From Hyphomicrobiales bacterium (GTDB taxonomy: Bacteria; Pseudomonadota; Alphaproteobacteria; Rhizobiales; Beijerinckiaceae), in assembly GCA_028290595.1 (NCBI GenBank), contig JAQGJO010000420.1, positions 1 through 17,107 of the forward strand: a DNA stretch of 17,107 nucleotides. The letters are read 5' to 3'. The translations under genes were made by a program, and so were the position numbers. Position 1 is the first letter of the stretch. The number at the start of each line of letters is the position of its first letter. Shown here one piece after another: positions 1 to 7,687 of this stretch. Under the pieces are notes generated by a model, which searched no databases, had not been told where the DNA came from, and saw nothing but the letters and a program-made list of their open reading frames with translations.

Positions 1-72
1 TGCCCGCCGCGTCTCGACTTCTCACAGAAGCCGGGCTGGATTCTGAACGCCGACGACTATCCGATGCCGTGA
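1..72 (+). CDS. C-terminal end of an unidentified protein (partial, 5' end outside window)
   Basis: An open frame runs from base 1 to a TGA at 70-72 and encodes 23 residues ending in DDYPMP. Third codon positions are mostly G or C, as in the neighbouring real genes, which supports coding. The tail is too short to place in a family. It lies 39 bp before the aldolase gene on the same strand, so it is probably the preceding gene of the same operon. No function is proposed. Confidence 0.55.
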   Translation, partial: CPPRLDFSQKPGWILNADDYPMP

Positions 73-111
73 CCGGCAGCCAAATCGCAAACGGGCAAAG
101 GATCATCGACG

Positions 112-888
112 ATGAACGCTGCTTCCACCTTTCGGCAACGCATGCTTGCCGGCGATAAGCTCGTCGGCACGTTCCTGAAGACGCCGACCAGTCATGCGAC
201 CGAGATCCTTGGCGACCTCGGCTATGATTTCGTCGTCATCGATCAGGAGCACAGCCCTTTCGACCGCACGACCAGCGACATCGCGCTGATGGCCGCACGC
301 GGCAGCAACACGCCGGCGCTGGTTCGCGTTCCCGGACCGGAGGGCATTCTCTCGGTGCTCGACTGCGGGGCGACCGGCGTGCTGGTGCCGCATGTGAAAA
401 GCGCGGCCTATGCCCGCGAGATCGCGGCGATGTTCCGCTATCGCGGCGGCGCTCGCGGCTTCGCCACCAGCACGCGGGCAGGACGCTACACGGGCGTGCC
501 GATGTGGCGGCACATCGCGGACCAGGACGCCCAGACGGTCTTCGTGGCGCAGATCGAGGATCCGGTCGCACTGGACGAGATAGACGCGATCGCGGCCGTC
601 GAGGGCGTTGACTCGCTGTTCATCGGGCGAGGCGACCTGACCGCGGCCTTCGGCGATGAATCGAAGGACCCGCCGGAGGTACGTCGCGCGGTCGAGCGCA
701 TTTGCGAGGCCGCGCGGAAGGCTAGAAAGCCGATCAGCGTTTACGTCGGTAACGCGGCCGAGGCTGCGTGGCTCAGCACGCTCGGTGCCAATGTGTTCGT
801 GCTCTCGTCGGACCAGGGCTTTCTGCGACAGGCCGCTGCGGCGGGCCTGCGCGAAGTTCGTGACAAGGTCGAAGGAGCGCGCGCCTGA
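112..888 (+). CDS. HpcH/HpaI-type class II aldolase (2-oxo-3-deoxy acid aldolase family)
   Basis: The 258-residue product is a full-length member of the HpcH/HpaI aldolase/citrate lyase family. These cytosolic enzymes use a divalent metal to split 4-hydroxy-2-oxo acids into pyruvate (or a related oxo acid) and an aldehyde. Residues expected from E. coli HpcH are visible: His47 in VVIDQEH, Arg72 in LVRVP, Glu149 in QIEDP and Asp175 in GRGDL, close to the HpcH numbering (45, 70, 149, 175). The segment around 110-130 (RGGARGF) departs from the usual RYPPxGxRG motif, so the aldehyde acceptor may be unusual. The ATG at 112 follows AAAGGA at 97-102. It precedes an ABC importer on the same strand by 37 bp, which suggests catabolism of an imported compound. 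The family is secure; the substrate is unknown. Confidence 0.88.
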   Translation: MNAASTFRQRMLAGDKLVGTFLKTPTSHATEILGDLGYDFVVIDQEHSPFDRTTSDIALMAARGSNTPALVRVPGPEGILSVLDCGATGVLVPHVKSAAYAREIAAMFRYRGGARGFATSTRAGRYTGVPMWRHIADQDAQTVFVAQIEDPVALDEIDAIAAVEGVDSLFIGRGDLTAAFGDESKDPPEVRRAVERICEAARKARKPISVYVGNAAEAAWLSTLGANVFVLSSDQGFLRQAAAAGLREVRDKVEGARA

Positions 889-914
889 CCTGATTGCCAA
901 GCAAACCAAAAATG

Positions 915-920
915 AGGAGG
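915..920 (+). promoter_or_regulatory. Strong ribosome binding site for the ABC substrate-binding protein gene
   Basis: AGGAGG sits 5 bases before the ATG at 926. It fixes that start against the longer in-frame reading that begins inside the aldolase gene at 656. A consensus site fits the high expression usual for periplasmic binding proteins. Confidence 0.8.
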
Positions 921-925
921 GACTA

Positions 926-2089
926 ATGGGATCACGCAAGGGGCTTATTAAAGCGCTTACTATCATCACACTGCTCGGACTGATGCCGGCAGTGCCGGCC
1001 TTGGCGCAAGAGACGATCAAGATTGGTTCGTCATTGGGCCTCACCGGGTATGGCTCGGCGACCGACGGTCACTGGCGCGACGGTCTGGTGGTCGCCATCG
1101 AGGCGGTCAACAAGCAAGGCGGCGTTCTCGGCAAGAGGCTGGAACTGGTCACCGAAGACAACAAGTCGACGCCGCAGCAGGCGGTCGTCGTTTATCGCAA
1201 GATGATGTCCGAAGATAAGGTGGTCGCCTTCAACAGCGGCTGCATCTCGGCCGGCAATTTTGCCGCCGCCAGCTTCGTGTCCAAGGCCAAGCTGCCGATG
1301 TTCCTATGCTCTATCTTGCCGCGTCAGCCGGACGAGATCAAATGGGCCTTCCAGTTCCTGCCGCCGCCAAAGTATGAAGTGGACACGCGCTACCAGTACC
1401 TGAAAGACAAGACCCAGATTCGCAAAGTCGGCATTCTGTCCGATCCAAGCCCGTATAGCATGCTGATGCGCGGCCTGGCCGAGAAGGGCGCCGAAGAGTT
1501 CGGCATCAAGGTCGTCGCCAGCGAAGTGTACCAGCAGGACGACGCCGACTTCAGCGTTCAGATAGGGCGCATCAATGCGGCCGGCGCCGAGGCGCTTATC
1601 ATGCTGGGCCAGGGCAATGCGGTCGTCACCGTCGCCAACAACATCCGCAGCCTCGGCCTCACCAAGATGGTGATGCTGGGCAGCATCAACGAGCTCGACA
1701 TCCTGCAGGCGGCGGGCAAGGTTCTGGGTGAACAGTACCTGTTCCCCTCGCCGCTCATTCAGATCGCGTCCGATGACATCACCGCTATCACCAATCCAAA
1801 AGCCCGCGCCGCCGCCGAACCCTTCGTCAAGGCGATGAAGGACAAATACGGCAGGACCGATAACGCGCAGGCTTCGCGTGCCTGGGACTCGCTCATGATG
1901 ATGGCGGCCGCCATGAAGAAGGCCAACAGCACCGAAGGTGAAGCGGTCCGGAATGCCTTCGAGAAACTCGGCCGTTATGACGGTGCAGGGGCGTCCTACG
2001 AGTTTACGGCCGAGCAGCACATCGGCATCACCGACAATCCCTACGTGATCGCCTTCGTCAAAGACGATAAGCTGGTTCTCAAGAAATGA
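926..2089 (+). CDS. Periplasmic substrate-binding protein of a branched-chain amino-acid-type ABC transporter (LivK/Peripla_BP_6)
   Basis: The product has 387 residues. A Sec signal peptide covers about residues 1-28: charged MGSRKG, a hydrophobic core at 8-25, then ALAQ. The mature part begins ETIKIGSSLGLTG, typical of type I periplasmic binding proteins of the HAAT family. Later family-like parts include GLVVAIEAVNKQGGVLGK (53-70), LVTEDNKSTPQQAV (74-87) and the central IMLGQGNAVVTVANNIRSLG stretch. It should capture the substrate and hand it to the membrane complex encoded immediately downstream. Cys106 and Cys128 are close enough in sequence that a disulfide is possible in the periplasm (inference). 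The gene overlaps the next by ATGA. The ligand could be a branched or aromatic amino acid, an amide, urea or an aromatic acid; sequence alone does not decide. Confidence 0.9.
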   Translation: MGSRKGLIKALTIITLLGLMPAVPALAQETIKIGSSLGLTGYGSATDGHWRDGLVVAIEAVNKQGGVLGKRLELVTEDNKSTPQQAVVVYRKMMSEDKVVAFNSGCISAGNFAAASFVSKAKLPMFLCSILPRQPDEIKWAFQFLPPPKYEVDTRYQYLKDKTQIRKVGILSDPSPYSMLMRGLAEKGAEEFGIKVVASEVYQQDDADFSVQIGRINAAGAEALIMLGQGNAVVTVANNIRSLGLTKMVMLGSINELDILQAAGKVLGEQYLFPSPLIQIASDDITAITNPKARAAAEPFVKAMKDKYGRTDNAQASRAWDSLMMMAAAMKKANSTEGEAVRNAFEKLGRYDGAGASYEFTAEQHIGITDNPYVIAFVKDDKLVLKK

Positions 2090-2814
2090 CGGTGGCCGCG
2101 GACACAGCCCATCTCATAGCTGTCCGCGATCTGGCGGCCCGCTACGGCCATATCGAGGCGCTTCGACCGACGAATCTCTATGTTGCGCCGGGCGAGTTCG
2201 TCACAATCCTGGGACCCAATGGCGCGGGCAAGACAACCTTGCTCCGCGCCATGACACGGCTGATCGCGAGTACCGGCCAGGTGGCCTTCAAAGGGCAGGA
2301 CGTCACGAGCCTGAAGACGCACCAACTGGCCGACCTCGGCATCATTATGGTGCAGGAAGGGCGCGGCCTGTTCGGCGACATGAGCGTCCGGGAAAACCTG
2401 CAGATCGGCGCCTACAAACTGGCCGGTTCGCAGGCCGGCCAGGACCGGCAGCTCGAAAAAGTGTTCTCATTGTTTCCGCGATTGAAGGAGCGCATATCGC
2501 AAACCGCTTCGTCGATGTCGGGCGGCGAGCAGCAGATGCTCGCGGTCGGCCGCGCGTTGATGGCCGATCCGAAGTTGCTGATTCTCGACGAACCATCGCT
2601 CGGCCTGGCGCCGCGCGTCGCCACCGAAATTCTCTCGACGCTGGGCGCTCTCAACAAAGAGGGCCTTGGCATTCTGCTGGTCGAACAGAAGGCGCCGCTG
2701 GCGCTCAAACTCGCTCAGCGGGTCTATATCCTTTCCTCTGGCAGCGTCCGAGCCGAATTGCCGACGCACGAGATCAAGTCGCACCATGACCTCGCTCGCT
2801 ATTACTTCTCCTAA
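2086..2814 (+). CDS. livF: HAAT-family ABC transporter ATP-binding protein, LivF type
   Basis: This 242-residue ATPase is one of two nucleotide-binding subunits of the importer. It has Walker A GPNGAGKT (43-50), Q-loop Gln90, the signature SGGEQ (145-149), Walker B LLILDEP (164-170) and a D-loop SLGLAP. Where most ABC ATPases have the switch histidine it has Gln in LVEQK (198-202), which is usual for LivF (E. coli LivF has LVEQN). Its ATG overlaps the stop of the binding-protein gene (ATGA), so translation is probably coupled. It works in the cytoplasm against the LivH/LivM permeases encoded downstream. The symbol denotes the family role and does not mean leucine specificity has been shown. 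Confidence 0.9.
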   Translation: MTVAADTAHLIAVRDLAARYGHIEALRPTNLYVAPGEFVTILGPNGAGKTTLLRAMTRLIASTGQVAFKGQDVTSLKTHQLADLGIIMVQEGRGLFGDMSVRENLQIGAYKLAGSQAGQDRQLEKVFSLFPRLKERISQTASSMSGGEQQMLAVGRALMADPKLLILDEPSLGLAPRVATEILSTLGALNKEGLGILLVEQKAPLALKLAQRVYILSSGSVRAELPTHEIKSHHDLARYYFS

Positions 2815-3781
2815 ACAAGCCGCACCGGCTGCGCGCGCGCGGCTCGACTGGTTCCAGATCGGGCTTCTGGCCTTCTGTGGGCTGTTGACCATCGGCGCGC
2901 TGATTTACGGCGGCTATCTGCTGACCGTGTTTCAACTGGCGATGATCTACGGCATCTTCTGCATCGGCCTGAATTTCTTCATGGGCTACACGGGGCAGGC
3001 GTCGTTCGGTCAGAACGCCTTCGCCTGCATCGGCGGTTACGGCAGCGCCATCCTGTGCGTCCAGTACAGTTGGGAGCCGGCGCTGGCGCTGATTGCCTCG
3101 ATGGTCGTGGCGGGCGTCGCCGCGCTGATCATCGGCTATCCCACCTTGCGCTTGCGCGGCCACTACCTTGCCATGGCGACCTTCTCTCTCGGCCTCATCA
3201 CCTACGACATCTCGATCCACTGGACGGGCGTGACGCAGGGCTACATGGGCTATTCCGGCATTCCGCCGCTTGGCATCGGCGGCTTCGAGATCGAAAGCGA
3301 GCGGTGGAAGCTGGTCGCTCTTGTCGTGCTGCTGGGAGTTGCCTTCTGGATTTCGCAGCGCATGCGCGACTCGCGTTTCGGCCGTGGATTGCGCGCCATT
3401 TCGGGCAGCGAGAACGGCGCTGCGGCGCTTGGCATTCGCGTGCCGCGCTTCAAACTCATCGCCTTCGTCATCGCGGCGATCTACGCATCTGCCGCCGGTT
3501 CGCTGTTCGCGCACACGGTCGGCTTCATCAGCCCCGAAGTGTTCGGTCCGCAGATGAGCATCATCACCTTCACGATGCTTTATGTCGGCGGTGTCGGCAC
3601 GATGATCGGCCCCATCGTCGGCGCCATCGTGGCGTCGCTGCTGCCAGAAGTCTTCCGCAGCGTCGGCCGCTTCCAGGACATCGCGTATGCGGTCGTGCTG
3701 CTGGGCATGCTGATCTATGCGCCGAAAGGCCTGTCGACGCTCGGCAAGCTGTTCCGCCCGCGCAAGCAAGAGGGGGCATAA
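2786..3781 (+). CDS. livM: HAAT-family ABC transporter permease, LivM type
   Basis: The 331-residue polytopic inner-membrane protein has many hydrophobic segments after a hydrophilic N-terminus. LivM hallmarks are GYTGQASFGQNAFA (67-80), the cytoplasmic coupling loop AISGSENGAAALGI (204-217) and GGVGTMIGPIVGA (268-280). The start chosen is the ATG at 2786, which reads MTSLAITSPK and overlaps the end of livF by 29 bp. No strong Shine-Dalgarno sequence precedes it, so coupling to livF is likely. A longer in-frame reading from 2666 lies inside livF and lacks family character. It should form the translocation channel together with the LivH-type permease. Confidence 0.88.
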   Translation: MTSLAITSPKQAAPAARARLDWFQIGLLAFCGLLTIGALIYGGYLLTVFQLAMIYGIFCIGLNFFMGYTGQASFGQNAFACIGGYGSAILCVQYSWEPALALIASMVVAGVAALIIGYPTLRLRGHYLAMATFSLGLITYDISIHWTGVTQGYMGYSGIPPLGIGGFEIESERWKLVALVVLLGVAFWISQRMRDSRFGRGLRAISGSENGAAALGIRVPRFKLIAFVIAAIYASAAGSLFAHTVGFISPEVFGPQMSIITFTMLYVGGVGTMIGPIVGAIVASLLPEVFRSVGRFQDIAYAVVLLGMLIYAPKGLSTLGKLFRPRKQEGA

Positions 3782-3783
3782 TC

Positions 3784-4557
3784 GTGGCCCTCCTCAAGGT
3801 CAAAGGCCTCACCAAGCGTTTCGCGGGTCTGGTCGCCAACAGCGAGATCGACCTCGACGTTCCGCAAGGCAGCCTGTTCGCCGTCATCGGCCCGAACGGC
3901 GCCGGCAAGACGACGATTTTCAGCATGGTTTCCGGCTTTCTCAGCTCGACCGCCGGCAGCATCGAATTCGATGGCTGCGACGTCACGCGCCTGCGTCAGG
4001 ACCAGATCGCCGCCATGGGCCTCGTGCGGACCTTCCAGCTCGTGCAATTGTTCAAGGGCATGTCGGTCATCGAAAATGTCGAGGTCGGCTGTCATCTCGC
4101 CACGCGCGGCGGCGTCGCCGCCTCGCTGCTGCGCCCGGCCTGGTTCCGCAAGCAGGAAATCGAGGTGCGCGAGCGCGCCCGCGAACTGCTGGAGTTCGTG
4201 GGGCTCGCATCCCAGGCCGAACAGGACGCCGAGCTGCTGCCCTATGGCCAGCAGCGCCTGCTTGAAGTCGCGCGGGCTATGGCCGCGAAGCCGAAGCTGC
4301 TCCTGCTCGACGAACCAGCCGCCGGTCTCAACACACAGGAGACCGAGGGCCTTGCCCGCATCATTCAAAAGATCAACTCCCAGGGCACCACCGTCCTGCT
4401 GATCGAGCACGACGTCGGCCTGGTCACGCGGATTGCGCATCGTATCGCGGTGCTCGATTTCGGCCGCAAGATTGCCGAGGGCACGCCGGACGAAATCAAG
4501 GCTCACCCCGAGGTCATCGCAGCCTATCTCGGCGTCGAGGAGGTCCCCAATGCCTAG
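3784..4557 (+). CDS. livG: HAAT-family ABC transporter ATP-binding protein, LivG type
   Basis: A 257-residue ATPase starting at GTG 3784, 2 bp after the livM stop and 7 bases after GAGGGGG (3770-3776). It has Walker A GPNGAGKT (36-43), Q-loop Gln85 in RTFQ, the LivG-style signature YGQQR (154-158) in place of SGGQ, Walker B LLLLDEP (172-178), AAGLN D-loop and switch His209 in IEHD. The insert around 105-130 is normal for LivG. The frame stays open far upstream through livM, but that part is arginine-rich shadow sequence with no family features, which is why the GTG was chosen. It pairs with LivF to power the importer. Confidence 0.9.
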   Translation: MALLKVKGLTKRFAGLVANSEIDLDVPQGSLFAVIGPNGAGKTTIFSMVSGFLSSTAGSIEFDGCDVTRLRQDQIAAMGLVRTFQLVQLFKGMSVIENVEVGCHLATRGGVAASLLRPAWFRKQEIEVRERARELLEFVGLASQAEQDAELLPYGQQRLLEVARAMAAKPKLLLLDEPAAGLNTQETEGLARIIQKINSQGTTVLLIEHDVGLVTRIAHRIAVLDFGRKIAEGTPDEIKAHPEVIAAYLGVEEVPNA

Positions 4558-5437
4558 CGTCGTCGAACTCGTCCAGAGCCTCGTCAATGGCATCGGCATC
4601 GGCCTGATTTACGGACTGATCGCGATCGGATTCTGCGTCATCTACAACGCCAGCGGCATCGTGAACTTCGCGCAGGGCGTGTTCGGCATGCTGGGCGGCA
4701 TGTTCGCGCACACGATTCTGACGCGCTACGGCTTGCCGATCTGGCTGTCGGCTATTCTGTCCATTATTCTTGTCGCAGGCGTCGGCGTTCTGGTCCAGAT
4801 CTTCGTGATCAATCCGATGTGGCGGCGAAACGCGCCGCTGTTCGCGATCATTCTCGCGACGCTCGCCGTCCAGTTGCTGATCGAACAGGTGGTCATTCTC
4901 ACTTTGGGTGATCAGCCGCGCACCTATCCGGAGTTCACCTCCGGCGGCCCGCTCAAGATCGGGCCGATTGCGATTGGCTATCAACTGTTCTGGGTTCTCG
5001 GCTGCGGCGCCGTGATGGTGTTCTCGCTCCAGCAATTCTTCAACCGTACGCGCATGGGCCGTGCACTGCGGGCTTGCGCGCAGAACCGTGAAGCGGCGGC
5101 ACTGCTGGGAATTCCGGTCGAGCGCATGCTGATCGTCGCTTTCGCGCTCAGCTCGGGCCTTGGCGCGGCCGCCGGCATCCTGATCACGCCGACGCAGTAC
5201 ACGGCCTATATGGTCGGCGGTCCATTCGGCATCAACGGCTTCATCGCGGCGATCATCGGCGGTTTTGGCAGCCCGCTAGCCGCTCTGGTCGGAGGAATTT
5301 TCTTGGGCGTCGTTCAGTCCGAGGCGATCGTCTTCTTCGGCGCCGGCTTCAAAAACATCATCTCACTGACGCTGTTGCTCGTCGTGCTGCTGGTCTTCCC
5401 GAACGGTCTGTTCGGCGGCATTTCCAAGCGTGCCTGA
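4550..5437 (+). CDS. livH: HAAT-family ABC transporter permease, LivH type
   Basis: The 295-residue inner-membrane permease begins at ATG 4550, overlapping livG by 8 bp and preceded by GAGGAGG (4537-4543). Family marks include GLIYGLIAIGFCVIYNASGI near the N-terminus, GIVNFAQG (36-43), the coupling loop RACAQNREAAALLGI (174-188) and GGFGSPLAALVGGI (237-250). It completes a full importer set (binding protein, two ATPases, two permeases). The permease is last in the K-F-M-G-H order; in E. coli the order after livK is H-M-G-F. Confidence 0.9.
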   Translation: MPSVVELVQSLVNGIGIGLIYGLIAIGFCVIYNASGIVNFAQGVFGMLGGMFAHTILTRYGLPIWLSAILSIILVAGVGVLVQIFVINPMWRRNAPLFAIILATLAVQLLIEQVVILTLGDQPRTYPEFTSGGPLKIGPIAIGYQLFWVLGCGAVMVFSLQQFFNRTRMGRALRACAQNREAAALLGIPVERMLIVAFALSSGLGAAAGILITPTQYTAYMVGGPFGINGFIAAIIGGFGSPLAALVGGIFLGVVQSEAIVFFGAGFKNIISLTLLLVVLLVFPNGLFGGISKRA

Positions 5438-5458
5438 TACTCAATCTGAGAGCCATTA

Positions 5459-6151
5459 ATGAATGTTTTGCTGGTCTACGCGCATCAAGAGCCGACGTCG
5501 TTCACCTGCGCGTTGAAAGACGTCGCGCGCGATGCGCTGACCGGCGCCGGCCACGCGGTAGATGTCTCCGACCTCTATGGCGAAGGCTTTAATCCGGTTG
5601 CTGGGCGGCATGACTTTGTCACGACACATGACGCGAGCCGCTTTCACTATCAGAACGAACAGGGCCACGCCCACGCCCATGGCGGTTTCGCACCCGATCT
5701 TGTGCGCGAGCAACAGCGGGTTCTCAAGGCCGATCTGCTCATCTGGCTTTATCCGATCTGGTGGGGCGGCGTGCCGGCCATTCTCAAAGGCTGGTTCGAC
5801 CGTGTCATGGCGTTTGGCTTCGCCTATGCGGATGGGCGTCGTTACGACAGTGGATATTTCAGGGACAAGACCGGCATGCTGTGCCTGACGACCGGCGGCA
5901 CGGTCGAGCGGTTCTCAGCCGGCAATGTCTATGGTCCGATCGACCAGGTGCTCTATCCCACGCAGCACCTGATGGTGGACTATCTCGGCATGAAATCGTA
6001 CCCGCCGTTCGTGGCCTATGCCGCCCCGCGCATCGATGCCGCGGCGCGTGAGGCGTACCTGCAGCTATGGCGCGCCCGCGTGCTTGACATCGCAAAGGAC
6101 CTCGCTGAAGCGAGCAGCAGCGTGGTGCGTCAAAGAGAGAGCACGACATGA
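5459..6151 (+). CDS. NAD(P)H dehydrogenase (quinone)-like flavoprotein, flavodoxin_2 fold (NQO1/KefF family)
   Basis: A 230-residue protein with the flavodoxin-like fold of NQO1, MdaB and KefF. These enzymes use bound FAD or FMN for two-electron reduction of quinones or other electrophiles with NAD(P)H. The flavin-phosphate loop is visible at AHQEPTSFTCAL (8-19). The core motif YPIWWGGVPAILKGWFDRV (98-116) matches the NQO1 signature FPLQWFGVPAILKGWFERV, and TTGGTVERFS (145-154) is the second flavin loop. A histidine-rich loop, HAHAHGG, lies at 70-76. The gene starts 21 bp after livH with GAGAG at 5448-5452 and overlaps the next gene by 4 bp. It is probably cytosolic and either a catabolic reductase of this operon or a quinone-detoxifying enzyme; which one is unresolved. 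Confidence 0.85.
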   Translation: MNVLLVYAHQEPTSFTCALKDVARDALTGAGHAVDVSDLYGEGFNPVAGRHDFVTTHDASRFHYQNEQGHAHAHGGFAPDLVREQQRVLKADLLIWLYPIWWGGVPAILKGWFDRVMAFGFAYADGRRYDSGYFRDKTGMLCLTTGGTVERFSAGNVYGPIDQVLYPTQHLMVDYLGMKSYPPFVAYAAPRIDAAAREAYLQLWRARVLDIAKDLAEASSSVVRQRESTT

Positions 6152-6897
6152 GCAGTGCCCAGCCATTGAGCGGCAAGGTCGTGCTGATCACAGGCGGCTC
6201 GCGCGGCATCGGCGCCGGCATGGCACGGCGCTTTGCCGGCGCGGGCTGCCGGGTGGCGATCGGCTATCGCAGCGGAGGCGGCGCTGCCGAGACGATGCTT
6301 GGCGAGATCACAGCACTCGGCGCGCAGGGCATGGCCGTTGCCGGTGACATCGCAAAACCGGACGATACCCGCGCCATGGTGGCCCAGGTCGTTGAGCGCT
6401 TCGGCCACATCGACGTGCTGGTGAACTGCGCCGGTCTGGCGGAGTATCGGCCTTTCGAGGCGACCGATGCGGCATTTTTCCACGCGACGTTCGACACCAA
6501 TGTGCTCGGCACAATCGCAATGATCCAGGCAGCGCTTCCACATCTGACCGCGCCGGGTGGCCGCATCATCAATTTTTCCTCGGCGCTCGCCACACGGCCG
6601 ATCCCGACCGCGTCGATCTATGCCGCCTCCAAGGCAGCGGTCGCGGCACTGTCGCATGCGCTTGCGAAGGAATTCGGGCCGCGCGGCATCACCGTCAATG
6701 CGATCTCGCCGGGTGTCATCGAGACCGAAATGACGGCGGCCATCCTGGCTGAGCGCGGCGGCGGCATCAAGGCGATGACGCCGCTCGGCCGCATCGGTCA
6801 GGTTGACGACATTGCAGGTATCGCTTTGTTCCTGGCGTCGCCCGACGCGGCCTGGCTCACTGGCCGAACGATTCTTGCCGACGGCGGTTTTAGCTGA
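6148..6897 (+). CDS. Classical short-chain dehydrogenase/reductase (FabG-like)
   Basis: A 249-residue classical SDR with the expected layout: cofactor motif TGGSRGIG (15-22), the NCAG counterpart of NNAG (93-96) and the catalytic set Asn118, Ser145, Tyr158 and Lys162 (YAASK). It ends with the usual WLTGRTILADGG. Arg41 after the second strand (GYRS), with no Asp there, favours NADP(H) over NAD(H); this is an inference. The start ATG overlaps the stop of the flavoprotein gene (ATGA), so the two are likely translated together. It may oxidise or reduce a hydroxyl/keto group in the pathway served by the importer and aldolase. A fatty-acid synthesis role is less likely in this context. Confidence 0.88.
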   Translation: MSSAQPLSGKVVLITGGSRGIGAGMARRFAGAGCRVAIGYRSGGGAAETMLGEITALGAQGMAVAGDIAKPDDTRAMVAQVVERFGHIDVLVNCAGLAEYRPFEATDAAFFHATFDTNVLGTIAMIQAALPHLTAPGGRIINFSSALATRPIPTASIYAASKAAVAALSHALAKEFGPRGITVNAISPGVIETEMTAAILAERGGGIKAMTPLGRIGQVDDIAGIALFLASPDAAWLTGRTILADGGFS

Positions 6898-6913
6898 CGG
6901 TCGGGATATTGCG

Positions 6914-7609
6914 TCAGGCCGGATTGCGCGGCGCCTTGCGCGCCAGCCCGTCGTAAAGATCGAGCATGCGTTCGCGCCATGCCTGCACGCTGTCTTCGCC
7001 TTCGATCAGCGCGACGTGCGAGACGCAATGCGCCCACATGAACACGCCGAAGACGACGTAATCGGCGAAACCGGGCGTTGCGCCGCAGATGAATGTCTGC
7101 CTGCCGAGCAGATCACGCAGCGGCGTCAACGTCTGCTTGATCGCGGCTCGCCCGGCGTCGGGCGCCAGCGCGAAATTCTCCAGCGTTGTGCCGAAGCGCT
7201 GCTCGCGCGACGTCCTGAAATAAGGTTTGTCCTTTTCGTCGAGGCCGTTGAACAGATCGGAGATGACGGTCTTGAGGATGGGCATCGACAAAGTTGTCTG
7301 CGCCCACGAGCGCACGAAATCCGTCAGCGCCAGCGCCTGGGGGCCGTCAATCAGTCTCGGCCGATCGGCGTATGTCTCGTCGAGATAAAGCGCGATGTCC
7401 CAACTATCGTTGATGATCTTGTCGTTGTCGCGAATGACGGGAACGAGTTTTTGTCCGGAGAATTCGATCTTGTGCTTTTCCATGAAACGAACCGGGATCG
7501 TCTCGAAGTCGAGCCCCTTGTGCGCCATCGCCATGGTGATGCGCCAGCAATAGGGTGAAAACCGCACACGGTCGTCGCTTGCCGCAAGGTCGTACATTTC
7601 GATCGGCAT
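6914..7609 (-). CDS. Glutathione S-transferase family protein resembling beta-etherase LigE
   Basis: The 231-residue product has an N-terminal thioredoxin-like domain (about 1-85) and an all-helical C-terminal domain. Several stretches follow the Sphingobium beta-etherase LigE as I recall it: SPYCWRITMAMAHKG (18-32; LigE SPYVWRTKYALKHKG), VPVI (56-59), DSWDIALYLDETYADRP (68-84; LigE DSWVIAEYLDEKYPDRP), SREQRF (134-139) and FADYVVFGVFMW (181-192). LigE-type enzymes use glutathione to cleave beta-aryl ethers of lignin fragments. This protein lacks the ~50-residue C-terminal extension of LigE, so the same reaction should not be assumed. The ATG at 7609 follows AGAGGA (7615-7620). It ends 16 bp from the convergent SDR gene, with no terminator visible between them. 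Confidence 0.8.
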   Translation of the reverse strand: MPIEMYDLAASDDRVRFSPYCWRITMAMAHKGLDFETIPVRFMEKHKIEFSGQKLVPVIRDNDKIINDSWDIALYLDETYADRPRLIDGPQALALTDFVRSWAQTTLSMPILKTVISDLFNGLDEKDKPYFRTSREQRFGTTLENFALAPDAGRAAIKQTLTPLRDLLGRQTFICGATPGFADYVVFGVFMWAHCVSHVALIEGEDSVQAWRERMLDLYDGLARKAPRNPA

Positions 7610-7648
7610 CTTGATCCTCTATTCCCGGTTGTCCCGGCCTTTATGAAG

Positions 7649-7679
7649 ACGATCCGCGATTGTCGCAATCGCGGATCGT
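7649..7679. terminator. Perfect 14-bp hairpin between the GST and dienelactone hydrolase genes
   Basis: ACGATCCGCGATTG (7649-7662) and its exact reverse complement (7666-7679) are separated by only TCG. It begins 8 bases after the stop of the leftward hydrolase gene (7688) and ends 40 bp before the leftward GST gene. On the minus strand the stem is followed by CTTCATAAA, a poor T-tract, so it may be a weak intrinsic terminator or an mRNA-stability element within an operon. The structure itself is read directly; its role is inferred. Confidence 0.6.
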
Positions 7680-7687
7680 ACTGTCGC

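Noticed and set aside
656..925. Possible N-terminal extension of the periplasmic binding protein
   Set aside because: It lies inside the aldolase gene, and the true signal peptide begins at the ATG at 926 behind AGGAGG.
3055..3783. Possible N-terminal extension of the LivG-type ATPase
   Set aside because: The frame is open through the livM gene, but the peptide is His/Arg-rich shadow sequence. GTG at 3784 has a good ribosome site and gives the normal family length.
6898..6913. Terminator between the SDR and GST genes
   Set aside because: The gap is only 16 bp and contains no stem or T-run, so none can be claimed.
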